From assembly GCA_028583605.1 (NCBI GenBank), contig CM053336.1:24475004-24539003 (forward strand): DNA of 64,000 bases, written 5' to 3'. A model generated the notes under the pieces. It ran no database searches and was not told the origin of the DNA. It worked only from the letters and a program-made list of their open reading frames with translations. Source of the stretch: Dastarcus helophoroides (Eukaryota; Arthropoda; Insecta; Coleoptera; Bothrideridae). The first letter of the stretch is position 1. Each line of letters begins with the position of its first letter. Positions 22,962 to 33,574 of this stretch are shown here, piece after piece. The position numbers were made by a program, and so were the translations under genes.

Positions 22962-23219
22962 ATGAGCAAATTCAGTCTTTGGTTTAGTATATTTTCTTTC
23001 TATCTAGTCCAATTTTTATTAACTCATCCTTCTCCTACAGTTCCCGAGGGAAAGAGTAAGTTAAATTGAATGGTTTTTGCTTATTTAATTTATTATTTTA
23101 ATAAAACTGTAGGTTTGGATTACGAGGATAAGGCGTGCGACTTTTCCAAATGGAAAAAAACCGGTTGCCCTGAGTTCTATGGTTGTCGTGAAGAAACGTG
23201 TCACCTTATAACTAGTTAG
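22962..23219 (+). CDS. Small secreted four-cysteine peptide, copy 2 (two exons)
   Basis: Exon 1 is 22962-23055, the intron 23056-23112 (57 bp, GTAAG...TAG), exon 2 23113-23219 ending in TAG; the product has 66 residues, the same length as copy 1. Exon 1 encodes a hydrophobic signal-like segment (MSKFSLWFSIFSFYLVQFLL) and THPSPTVP; 26 of its 31 complete codons match copy 1 at the residue level. Exon 2 keeps KACDFSKW, then diverges sharply; cysteines are C-x9-C-x5-C-x4-C, with the second moved one position relative to copy 1. Both genes use a phase-1 intron at the same codon. The frame is intact, so this is probably functional. Each exon is short, so an unspliced frame scan would miss it. No known family is recognised. 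Confidence 0.82.
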
Positions 23220-23242
23220 AATGGAGTGTATTTAAAACTGAA

Positions 23243-23248
23243 AATAAA
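23243..23248 (+). terminator. Polyadenylation signal AATAAA, peptide gene 2
   Basis: 24 nt after the stop, within a 3' UTR segment conserved in the paralogue. Confidence 0.65.
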
Positions 23249-23440
23249 TCTGACGATACATTAATTATTGTATGCCGATAATTTGCTTGCCATAAATAAT
23301 ATGCAATGAATGACTTATTAACGTAGAACTTTAACTAACAGAAACACATACAAAATACATTGTCTTCATGGCCAGAGCTTAATAAGAAGATATTTTTGAA
23401 GTTACTGTTTATGAGCACGAACGTCTCTGCTTTTGACAAG

Positions 23441-24597
23441 GGAGAAGAAATTGAACAAATCATTAGTAGGGAAAACTGTGGCATTGTGGACCGCGGGGAA
23501 TGCAAACCAACGTTATATTTTTTCCATAGTAGTAGTTGACAACTACAAAAATCTGGTATCAGTACTCGACTTGTATAGATACATGGACTGTTACCTCGCC
23601 TCGATAGCAAATAGAAATATGTTACTTTGAAACATTTATTTTCACTTTAGGTTTCGTTTAATTTGACCACATATTTCGAGAACTAGGTCAGGTAAATATA
23701 TTCATAATATTCGCTGAGACTTAAGTCTTCGACCTTAAATTTTGCATGATGTTTGCTTTGTGTTAATGTGTGTTACTCATATGCTACCATATTGTAGAAT
23801 GGAGCTTTCGGGGAATTGTGGACTCAGCTATTTGTCATGTAAATGTCAAGACAGCATTACTTGTTCAGCAATTTCTAAGAGCTTTTTGGTGAAAATATGA
23901 TGAAAAAAAAGCAAACACGTTTATTATTCATATTTCCGGGAGACAACACTTGACCTCATCTTTTTCTAGGGCCTATAGCTTTTAATTTAGAACATGAACC
24001 TAAATTTTCAAAAATTTAATTTCATTAGCACAAAATTTTTGAAATTTGGAAAGGTATAAAGTCTCCTTTATTCCAGTCTACAGTGGACTTGATTCCGGGG
24101 GAATATGTATCGTTGAGATAATAAATTACCTTTCATAGTTGTTTTTATTTTTTATAATGATAATGCAAAATTTTAGTGTTCCATATTTTATTTATTACAA
24201 ATGCATATTATTTTGTTTTTTATTATACTGAAAATAAAAAATAACGTAAATATATTAAAGATTTAATACAGTAACCCATTCACTTAAATCAGTAACACCA
24301 ACAGCTTCTGTCTGAGTGTTACTAATCATTCTACTTTGCAAATTTTTTTGACGAAAAATTATAAAGCCTGGAATATGGTTGCAAAATGGATGGATATCGC
24401 ACCTCGTTCCCTCGATGCAAGGGTTTTCTAATTCTATCTAACCATTTAGGTTCATGGCCTTTTTCCCAAGACGGTTAATGTTTCACATTTATTGAAGACC
24501 TACAATAGGAGTCTAAAGGTCTGTTAAGTGTGAGATTGTTTGACTTATTAAAACTTATGGTACGACCAAGTCTTAATGACTTTGGAGAGCTGATATA
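23441..24597. other. Intergenic DNA, nothing firm
   Basis: A 42-codon frame at 23411-23539 and a nearby frame ending at 23630 have no recognisable domain. The rest is AT-rich. Confidence 0.4.
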
Positions 24598-26396
24598 CAG
24601 GGTGAGTCATTAGTAAGGTAAAGCTCTGTAGCACCTACAAATTCTTCGCTAACAAAAGCATTTTTGGTACGAAGGTAAACTAGCATAAGACACACATTCT
24701 AAAATTATTTTATATTATGCAGGGTACACACGGAGTGACGCAGTAAATTTAACTTTTTTTAAATAAAACATCCTATATATTTTTATATATTTAAATTTTC
24801 CACAAAATGCTTATTAAAATAATATCAAGCAATAGGGGTCTGTGGTAAACATTTTTTGAGATAATTAGAAAAATCTTAAAAATTAAGCCTAGATTACAAG
24901 CTCCCTTAAAACTCGGGAAACACCCAAATAACTATTTTTAGTGCAGATGTCAGAATTTTTTTTTAAATAATGCATTTTTATTTAAATGAGATTTCCAGTG
25001 ATAGGAGGTAATTAGCATACGCAAAACGACAATTTTCTTAAAAAATTCAAAGAGCACATCCTGTATATTATTTCTCATTTCTCTTAATTAATACCTAAGC
25101 TTTACTTTGATGTCAACATTTGTAGCTAATTCTTATAGTTCGAAAGATATTTAATTTCAAATTTAAAAAAATCAAATTCTCTAGATTTATTTTAGTAAAA
25201 TGCGTTTTTTTCATGTTTTTTAGACCTAAACAAAAACAGAGTTTTTAAAATGCACTAATTTATTTCAATGTTCTAATTTTAAGCATATTAATTGCATATT
25301 TTCAAAAATATGAACTGTTAATTAGAAAACATATTGATTTAGAGGCTGCTTATCATCTATACCTAAATTCTATGCATCTATGCTCTATGTTTTTTGCACA
25401 GTCCACATTATTTAAGCAAATAAGGGTACAGCTAGTGCATGGTACAACATTCGTTCATTCTAGTCTAGTTTGTTTTGGGAAGATTAACAAAATAAACCCA
25501 TTTCACACAACGACAATAAAAAAATATTAATAAATATATTTTATGCAGCTTATCTGAAAAGAAAAGCAGGTAAAGCAGGTTAAATCTACACGGTGGCCTT
25601 ATGAAGCTAAACTACTCTAATAACAGCTGTGTATTTTACCTTAAATTGGTAAGACCGCAGTTGGAACGAAATAGGTCGAATTTCTAGTTATGTACACTTT
25701 TTTTTTAAATTATGCGGTAAAAAATTTAGTTTTTAGGTTTTTCATTACCGTTCAGAAATAAATTTCCAATAACTTCAATCTGAAGCGCATTTTAAACATT
25801 CAAATATCGACACTTTCTATTTTTCAAATTTAAGGTTAAATAACTTTTAAACTATAAGAGCTGGACCCACAAATTTCAACATTTAATCAACGCTTAGTGG
25901 TTGCTTAACAAGAATAAAAAATAATATAATTTTTTTGAATAAAAATGTAATTTTGCGTTTGCTAACCATCCTGTATAATAGCAAATAATATTCATGTAAA
26001 TATAATTATGTTAAACTTCAAGAAAAGGACATACTATAATTACTTGCATAAAAAATAAATTGTTTTGATTGTTTCTGATCTTTCAAACAAGCTTCAAATT
26101 TAATCTGAAATCTCATGATTTTTCTAAATATCTCAAAAACTATTGATTGCCGACTCCTGTTGTTTACTATCGTATTAATTAGAATTTTGTATAGCATTTA
26201 AATATGTAATAATTTATAGGGTATTTTATTTTTAAAAAGGCAATTTTAGTTCACCACCCTGTAAATATTTACCCTGTATACTATATAATAATTTTAGAAT
26301 GTGTGCCTCGTGGTAATGTAACTTTGTACTAGAAGGTTTGTGTTACCAAAATAATTGTAGGAGCTAATGGCTCTACCATACTAATGACTGACTCTG
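24598..26396 (+). mobile_element. Family C foldback element, complete (1799 bp)
   Basis: The left end is CAGGGTGAGTCATTAGTA and the right end, inverted, CAGAGTCAGTCATTAGTA, each flanked by TA (24596-24597 and 26397-26398). The arms match inward as imperfect inverted copies for about 650 bp or more (for example ACACATTCTAAAATTA at 24692 against its complement near 26295). CATCCTATATATT and CATCCTGTATATT motifs recur about 300 bp apart within the arm. No coding frame is seen. It shares the TA target and modular plan with family B. Confidence 0.84.
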
Positions 26397-26398
26397 TA

Positions 26399-27188
26399 TA
26401 CAGGCAGCTATATTCAGCTGCATCATTCTAATACAATTTTCTGGTTATTGTTTAATAATTTTGGTAAAGAACCCGAAAGTTTTATGTTTCTTTAATTGTA
26501 GGCTCGTAATATAATTTGCTAGATTTAGTCAGGTATCCTTTTAATAAAACTTCTTTTTTCTTCATTAAAAAATTTTCATTAAAACAGAAATATAAAAAAA
26601 GAAAGGTTTGGGAATTTCAAAAACTTATTTATCATATTAAAATCGAACAGTTTTCTCGAAATATATTTTTTAAAGGGAAAATTTTATTTTTTCTCGTATT
26701 TTCTATTTTTCTTACAAAGGTTTGATTTTAAAATTAGGACAAGACCTTTGTTAACCAAAATTTTAAAACTAAAGTTAAAATTTAGAAGGTTAAATCAAAT
26801 TTTTTAGAAAAAGTCTACATTTTTAAAAAAGTATTAAGTTTTTTTTAACTAAGATCTTTAAAATTAAAATAAAATTTGAAAACTTAATTCAAAAATTTGT
26901 ATTTTAATTAGTAATTTAAAAAAATGAGTTATTACGAAAACTTGAAAAATAAATTGGACAGTCAAATTTGTTTTAAATTTCGAAAATTTATCATTAAAAC
27001 TCTGGACTTTTGTCTAACAAAAATTGTGATGTTCGAGTCCAAAAATTTCAAAGTGAAGTCCAGAATAAAGTTTAAATTTCTAGAAAAACTTGGCTAACAA
27101 AGGGACGGTATTTATACAACCAGACGCTGCAGTAGAGTACTCCTAATCTTAGGTGTATTTAAAGTTGCAAAGAAATATTTTAACTTAC
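26399..27188. other. Low-complexity A/T DNA
   Basis: 26520-27100 is degenerate AAAATTT-rich sequence of the same type as the hAT interiors, without visible termini. Nothing coding. Confidence 0.5.
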
Positions 27189-27435
27189 CTACTGCTAGAC
27201 AAACCACTCGTCTTTTTGTGTTTGGGCGAGATGGTCCTTCTCAGCGCCGCCACCGTTGGCGGGCTGAATTTGCGTGTGTTTCACTTTGCCTGGCAGTAGA
27301 GGAGGACCCGAACCGGCATGCTGAAGCGGAACCCTATTGGGCCCACAGGGTGCAGCCAGTTTCCCTGGACTCCCGTCAGTGTCGTCATGCTTCCCTGCTT
27401 CATTGCCCCATTGGAACCTTCGTACATGTGTTGAA
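27189..27435 (-). CDS. Candidate terminal exon, GC-rich (unassigned)
   Basis: A 247-bp GC-rich island in AT-rich DNA. On the minus strand it is preceded by a good acceptor (CTTTTCCTTTGTTTCAG, AG at 27437-27436) and followed by a consensus donor (GTAAGT from 27188). One frame is open for about 79 codons and stops with TAG just before the donor, ending QKDEWFV after a Gly/Pro-rich stretch (GSGPPLLPGK). A second frame (HMYEGSNGAMKQGSMTTL) is also open for about 50 codons, so a frameshift or frame-switching splice form is possible. No frame is open throughout, so this would be a last coding exon with an intron in the 3' UTR, or a decayed exon. The overlapping plus-strand frame lacks such signals. 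No family is recognised. Confidence 0.4.
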
Positions 27436-28899
27436 CTGAAACAAAGGAAAACCCTGATAAGCTAAAGACTGACTCTTTCTTCTGTGGAGAAAATATTTGA
27501 CTATGGCAAAACTTTTACATAACAGGAAAATAAGATCCTAGTCAAGATAATGCCAATTACTTGACATCACCTTTTTCAATTAAAACTGCTGACAATAATT
27601 AAAAATCAAGTTATGCTTTCAAACGTAAATTATTTAATTGCTGAAATTGGGTGTTGTACAAAAATATAATTTAATATCAACATGTATCTAGTGAATATTA
27701 TAAATTAGATTGTGCAAAAGAATAAATCTATCTAGAAATTATTTTTAATTTACGACTAGAGACCGGATTTTGCGCACAATCGAATAGGATAAAAAGTGAG
27801 TAAAACGTTATATTGGGCACAAACGAGCACCTAAAAAATGCATTAAAAGACAAAATAAGTTTTAAAAAAATGCATCAAAAGGTCAAAATCACAATTAATA
27901 ATAACAAAATTTATTGACCATTTTAAACATTTGAACATTATTTTATTCCCAACTAAAAATTAATTGTCTCCCAATATTTTCCATTGCAAAATGTGTTCAC
28001 CTTTGCGAAAATATATACTCGTAACTTAAAAAGCTTTTCTATACTTCGACAGGCACTAAGGTGCGAGATGGCCAAAATGCATCTTTCGGTAACAAGCTGT
28101 TGATTCCACCATTAGTATGAATTTTAGCTAGATGCGTTTCAAAATGTTCATCGGTTTAGCCAGTTGCGTGTCTAGTAGAAATTGTGAGAAAGTCCTTATT
28201 TCAAAATAACTTAAAGTTTATAGAAAAATTTGGGAAGTCAAAATTTCTAAAATACATATAAGACCAGAAATTCGACCAAAGGAAGAAATTCTCATTTTTT
28301 AATAACTAGGAAAAAAGTGAAAATTGAAATAGAATATTTGACAAGAAAAGTTGACAGTTTATATTAAAATACAAATTTTTCTGAACTTTTGAGTTTTCAA
28401 TCAAAATTTGTTACAAATGGAAAATAATAATTAGAGAGAAAGAATAGTTATTTAAATAAAAAAAAGGCATTTTTAGCTGTTAAACGAAAAATTGCGAACC
28501 AAGGTCAAAATTTCGGGATACGATAAAAATTAAATCAGACCCCCAAGTTAAATAAAAAAAGCAATAATTTCAGCAAAGAGTTAAGTATTGAATTTGGCAT
28601 TATGAGAAAAAAGAAAATTCGACAAAATAACAACAATAAAAACTTTTTCGAGATGTCAATAAAAAAAGATGAGCTTTCGAATTAAAACTTGAGAACAGAT
28701 GAACATTTTGGGGAAAAGTGGGGGGACGGCGACCACCTAAGAGAGATTTTAAATATCACGAAGGAATTTTGCAGTAGGATCTTTTTCATTGCTTATTTAG
28801 AACCTTAATTAATGTAAGTGCAAAAGAAAACACGAGACAAAAAATGCTATGATTACAAACTGAAATACATAAAGGGAGATTGGAGGGCGAACCAAAATA
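27436..28899. other. AT-rich DNA, nothing recognised
   Basis: 28200-28700 is degenerate A-rich sequence like the hAT interiors. No coding or RNA signal. Confidence 0.45.
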
Positions 28900-29525
28900 A
28901 AGCACTTTTTGACTTACCCTGTTTCACCCCTTAGGCGATAGCCCCCAACTTTTTTTCTAATACGAACCTGTGCGGCACATCATTGGAAGCCTTGTTAATT
29001 TTTTTTACAATCTTAAAACAAAATATTAAATCCTACGAGTAGTTTTTGAGATATCAGTGTATAAATTAAGCAACATTTTTTGAAAACAAGTAAGTTTAAA
29101 GATCAGGTACAGAAAAAGATTCTGACATAAAAATCCCAAATAGACATCAGCGAAAACAAAAAATGTGTTTTTCGACTCACCTCTCCCCTAGGTGCTCACT
29201 CCCCTATTAATTTTAAGAAAACTTAGGACGTTGGAAAGGTTCTTTATTTCTCCTTGCAGACGTGGATAAGCTGATAAACCTTTGTAGCGAGGTATCACAG
29301 AGGGTGGTTTTTATTTTAGAAGAATTAATAGGGCTGGCTAGCCCTTAAGGCGAGAGGGGTGGAAAAGTGAGTCAAAAAACACATTCTTTGATTTCTCCAA
29401 TGTGTATTTAAAACCTTTACAACAGAAAATTTTGACCAAGAGATAATTAAAATTATTAGTTTTCAGAAATGTTTCTTACTTTAAACATCGATATCTCAAA
29501 AATTAATCGATTTTGTAGATGTATT
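28900..29525. repeat. Palindromic repeat E (tandem unit plus inverted unit)
   Basis: A module with a TTTTTGACTTACC-type start and CCCCTTAGG core at 28905-28950 recurs near 29166-29215 (TGTGTTTTTCGACTCACC) and, inverted, at 29330-29385 (GTGAGTCAAAAAACACA). The inverted copies extend to TTTTTGAGATATC near 29045 and its complement near 29495, giving arms of about 240 bp. The plan resembles family A. Confidence 0.65.
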
Positions 29526-30472
29526 GGAAGAAGAAGTATTGGTAGGCAAATAAAAAGATGGGTATCGTTAAAGGCAATAATGCCTAAAACCTGAAGTGAA
29601 GAAGAAGAAGAAAATTTTCGGGTTTCAAGTCAAAACGAAAAAAAAGAACATCATTTTTTAAGTATATAGTCAAATATTTCGACCAAAAAGTAAAAATTTC
29701 AACATTAGAACAAAACTTTTAATATTAAAAGATCAAAGTTTAGATTCAGAGTCTTGCAAAAAAAAATCAAAAGTTTACGATTTAAGCCAAAATTTTGAGA
29801 AACATTGTCAAAATTTAAAAGTGTTCACTCGAAATTTTGAAAAAAAAATTAAATTTTAGGTTATACTTGGGATATTTAGAACAAACCTAATATTTCCGAA
29901 TTAGAAAATTCTTTAAATCCCGAGTTTATTATCAAATTTTCAATACAAATAATCTTTACTTTAAACTCAAATGGTCCTGGTACGCACATATAAGTTTGCG
30001 TTAACGTTGGGACAACTAATTTGGTACCGCACTTGTGCGGCAAAAATAAATAAAATGGGAAAACCGAAAGAAAGAAGAAAAAACTATATTGGGATAAACA
30101 CACGCACAAAGAAAAAAACGGGAAGAAAAATAAAGGAATTGCGGGTTTTTAATGTGATGTACAAGCACGGCACTACTCGAGAGATAGCGATTTGGACACT
30201 GATATTCAGACTCAGCGATTGAATGCTTTTTGAATTACCAGCGAAATCTGCTTTTTTTTGTCCTAAAGTTGAGCGTTTTTATTCCTGTTCCATGAACATT
30301 ATTGTGTTCCTGAAATTAAGTACCGCGTCTTGTTGGCGTCATTTATTAATTTTGTTGAGGCTACATTTCTTTTGTTGCTATTTCTGTATTGAAACGGCGT
30401 CCATGGTTTTTTGCACAAAACATACATATTAAGAAGGATAGTTAGCATTTAAAGCGGGAACAACAAACTGAC
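29526..30472. other. Intergenic DNA, nothing firm
   Basis: It contains a GAAGAAGAAG microsatellite (29599-29611) and a Lys/Arg-rich open frame at 29971-30222 without recognisable domain; I do not call it a gene. Confidence 0.4.
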
Positions 30473-30477
30473 AGATT

Positions 30478-31628
30478 CGCCTGGCAGGCGGCGCCAAATT
30501 CAAATGTAATTTTCAATTAGTAAATTTCTTATTATAGCTTAAAAGATCTAATAAATTTTATTTTTGCATCATAAATATTAGAAAACTGCGTTTAATGTTA
30601 TTTAAAATGCAAAAATAAAACATCAGATATTTTAACTACAATGGGCAAGTTCAGTTTTATGTAACATAAATTACATGATAAAAGGTATAATACAAAAATG
30701 AGGTCGAAAAATGCTTTATTAGTTCACATTTACAAATAAAACAAAAATTTATCTACTTTTTAAATAAAATATAATACTTTTAATTTAATTAGTATTCTAA
30801 CTAAAATCTATTCATATCTATTAATTAAAACCAAGGCTTCTAATCACTAGAAAGTTTCTTCTTCTGGGTTGTAGTTTGCAGTACTCCCAAGAATAAAGCA
30901 TAAAAAAGGAAAACCAAAATAATTAGAAAGTTTGGCACAAGAAAATTATCATTTAATTTGCAAGACTACTTCTACATTCCGACTGAAAATACTATGAGTA
31001 AACTGGACATTGTATAGTCATTTATATAAAAATATATAAAACATGACATAAACTTTTAAAGCAAGCTACTTCTAATGCGTACTTTACTATTTTTAATATA
31101 TTATGCCAGTAACGCAAACAAAATTAGGTTGGAATGTAGGATTACTTCCAATACCAAACAATGGACATTTTAACCATTAACTACTAAGTCAAGTAAATAT
31201 AGACAATGTTTAGTGAATATTACAGAATTACATGTGTTTGGAAAACCAAGTCATATATCAAATTATTACCGAATGAATATTTACTACAAAAACTACTTAC
31301 CGCCAGATTATTGTTTACATCAAATGAAAACCGCCATTACATCCTTCTTCGTATATCGCTCAAACAAACAAATGGCTCAATGTTGCCAAAAGACCGAAAA
31401 ATAAATCGCTCACATCACCTCTTATTTTCTTGCTAAAACTGGCCAAGATGTTGAAAATCTTCCAAGTGGGAGATTTAGACGGGTACATGACAACACTGTA
31501 TAATTCAAATGTCAATTGTCAGGCCAGTTCAAGTAACCAACACAAAATATTTGTATCTAACCAACATTGAATATGAAAAAACACTTAATCTGACCAAGAA
31601 CTAGCGCCACCACCCTGCCTGGCGAACT
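30478..31628. mobile_element. Possible TIR element with GCCTGGCAGG ends
   Basis: TTCGCCTGGCAGGCGGCGCC at the left faces, inverted, TTCGCCAGGCAGG...GGCGCTA at the right. No target duplication is evident and the interior shows no transposase. Weak call. Confidence 0.25.
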
Positions 31629-32974
31629 AAAGTTCCTCCCCCCCCGCTTCTGCTGACTACACCATCATGGTTTTCTGTACAGCTTATTTTGTCAAACCGC
31701 AACCGATTGATAATGGTTATTTGATCTTTATATCCTTTCTAGGAATATGTTTTGTATCGACTGTACTCTTTTAGCGGACGCTCACGGTATCAGTCCCGAA
31801 ATTTTGACTTTATAATATGGGATTTTTTTTTAAGCTTACACTTTCTACAAAAGGTTGAAAATTTGAGATGAAAACTGGAAAATTGGACACAAAAGACAAT
31901 ATTTCAAGGTTAAGCGTGAATTTTTGAGAATTCTTTTTTAAACATTTTAAATATTCTTGAAATTTCATCTCCTTTTTATTCGAAATTTCGACGTAGTGTT
32001 TTAAATTTTAAAAAAAGAATGTCAAATTTTGCTGTCTAAAAATTTAAAGCTTAGACTTCGTATTTGAAAAAAATAAATTTTAAGAAAAATTTTAAGAATT
32101 TTTAGAAAGCTTATTGACAAAATTTATATTAACGATCTTAGTAACGTTCCGTCTTTTCATTCAGCGCGGATATTTTAAATTTCGCGGCACAACATTTTTC
32201 AAATTTGCTGTTAGTTTGTTACTAGGTGGCGAAGTGGCGTTTATAAAATAAAACACTGTTTGTTGATACCGCCAAGACGACCATCTTTCCTTTTAAAGGT
32301 GGTTGCGTTTATCGTTCGGCAGCAGCTAATTTTCTCCCAGCAATTATGCTCGTTTAACCCTCTATTCAAAATGTATTTTAATCAAAATTATTCAACATGA
32401 ATTCGCATAGTAAATAAAGGAGCTTTATAAAATCTCAAGCTCCTTCTTTTTATTGCGTTTCTTCCGTTTGCAACCTTTTGATTTTATGGCAGTATTCTTT
32501 CTACCTGAACTCGTTTCCGTTTGGTTAAAGTTTGGTATCTACTTCGTTCTTCGAACGTTTACATCGAAATTGTGCCGACTTTGTAGTTTTTGATCCAGTT
32601 ACGTTGGAAGCTTCTCTAGATCGGCTCTGGTGAACTTCATTTCCCGGCGCAATATCTCGAAAGAAGACTTCCAAATGGTAGAAGAAATGTTTTATTTATT
32701 TTAAATTGAGATTTTTTAATCTTATTCTATATATTAACTCCAAACCCGAACTTCAAGAATTTAGGCAGATATAAATTAGAAAACCATTTTTATTATAAAT
32801 ATAATTATAAAAATTTCATTTTTGGTCCTGCTTTGCATATAATAAAAATGTATGCCAAATTTTTTGTAAACCTTTGGAGTTATAGTTAAATGTTGTTAAA
32901 ACCTTGTTTGGTGTTTTCGTAACTGATTTTAACATTTTGAATATAAATTATAAACCCTTTCGGCAGATAACGTA
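31629..32974. other. Intergenic DNA with a poly-C tract and a hairpin
   Basis: A C run lies at about 31637-31646. AAGGAGCTT and AAGCTCCTT near 32418-32448 form a 9-bp stem. 32180-32680 is less AT-rich than its surroundings, but no frame or splice model is convincing. Confidence 0.4.
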
Positions 32975-33574
32975 GGGTAGATGTGCCAGCAGTCGGCCAG
33001 TTTACCTAAATTTTGAGTTGGTACTTAAATTAATTTTGTTTAATAATCGAAGTGATCAAGGTAATTATAGTAAATAAAAGTTTAATATCTTTATTATAAT
33101 AAAGCATAAGTAACTTCCAAAAAGATGAAAGTGTTTTATTTTATTTTATTGTTTTTGTTGAAGAGTGCAATTTCGTTAGTAACCAGCCACAAAAATTCAG
33201 TTAACGGCCGGGGTTATTCTAGTAGTCGGCCATACAGTAAAATAGGCGATTTTAATACATTCAATAATTGATTAATAAAGCATTTATTTGTAAGAAATAA
33301 AATAACAAAACAAGTAAAGAGAGGTAAGAAAGTTTTAAATTTTATAAATGAATTATATCTGGTGAAAAATGTTTATGAATAGAAAAATAAATATTAAGAA
33401 AAACTCTTATAAATTATATTATTCTTTACAAAAGTTACACTTAAAATTAATTATAGCAACTTTATCATATGCTTGCTCCTGAAATTTAGTACATCTAAGA
33501 TGATATCAATAAGGGCAGTAGTCACATCCTATATTTTTTCAGAGTCTTCTTCCGCGTCACTGTAAAGATCTTCA

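Larger units (their letters stand above)
22640..23440 (+). repeat. Segmental duplication copy 2
   Basis: It aligns with 8045-7991 plus 5357-4690 on the other strand. Here the upstream flank is uninterrupted (CTTAGTCAAC at 22735-22746), giving the pre-insertion state of family A. Identity is high in the 5' flank, exon 1, intron and early 3' UTR and low in the second half of exon 2. Confidence 0.85.

Noticed and set aside
23411..23539. 42-codon frame with ENCGIVDRGECKP just after peptide gene 2
   Set aside because: The aligned region of the paralogous segment is not open, there is no recognisable domain and no splice support; a third peptide gene is not supported.
27218..27439. Plus-strand 73-codon frame over the GC-rich island
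   Set aside because: The minus strand has a strong acceptor and donor here, so the plus-strand frame is more likely a shadow.
29971..30222. 83-codon Lys/Arg-rich plus-strand frame
   Set aside because: Composition follows local A-richness and a GAAGAA-type tract; no motif recognised.
32440..32700. Faint histone H3-like wording on the minus strand (LPF, then an REIA-like stretch)
   Set aside because: Similarity requires several frameshifts over a few residues and does not continue; indistinguishable from chance without an alignment.
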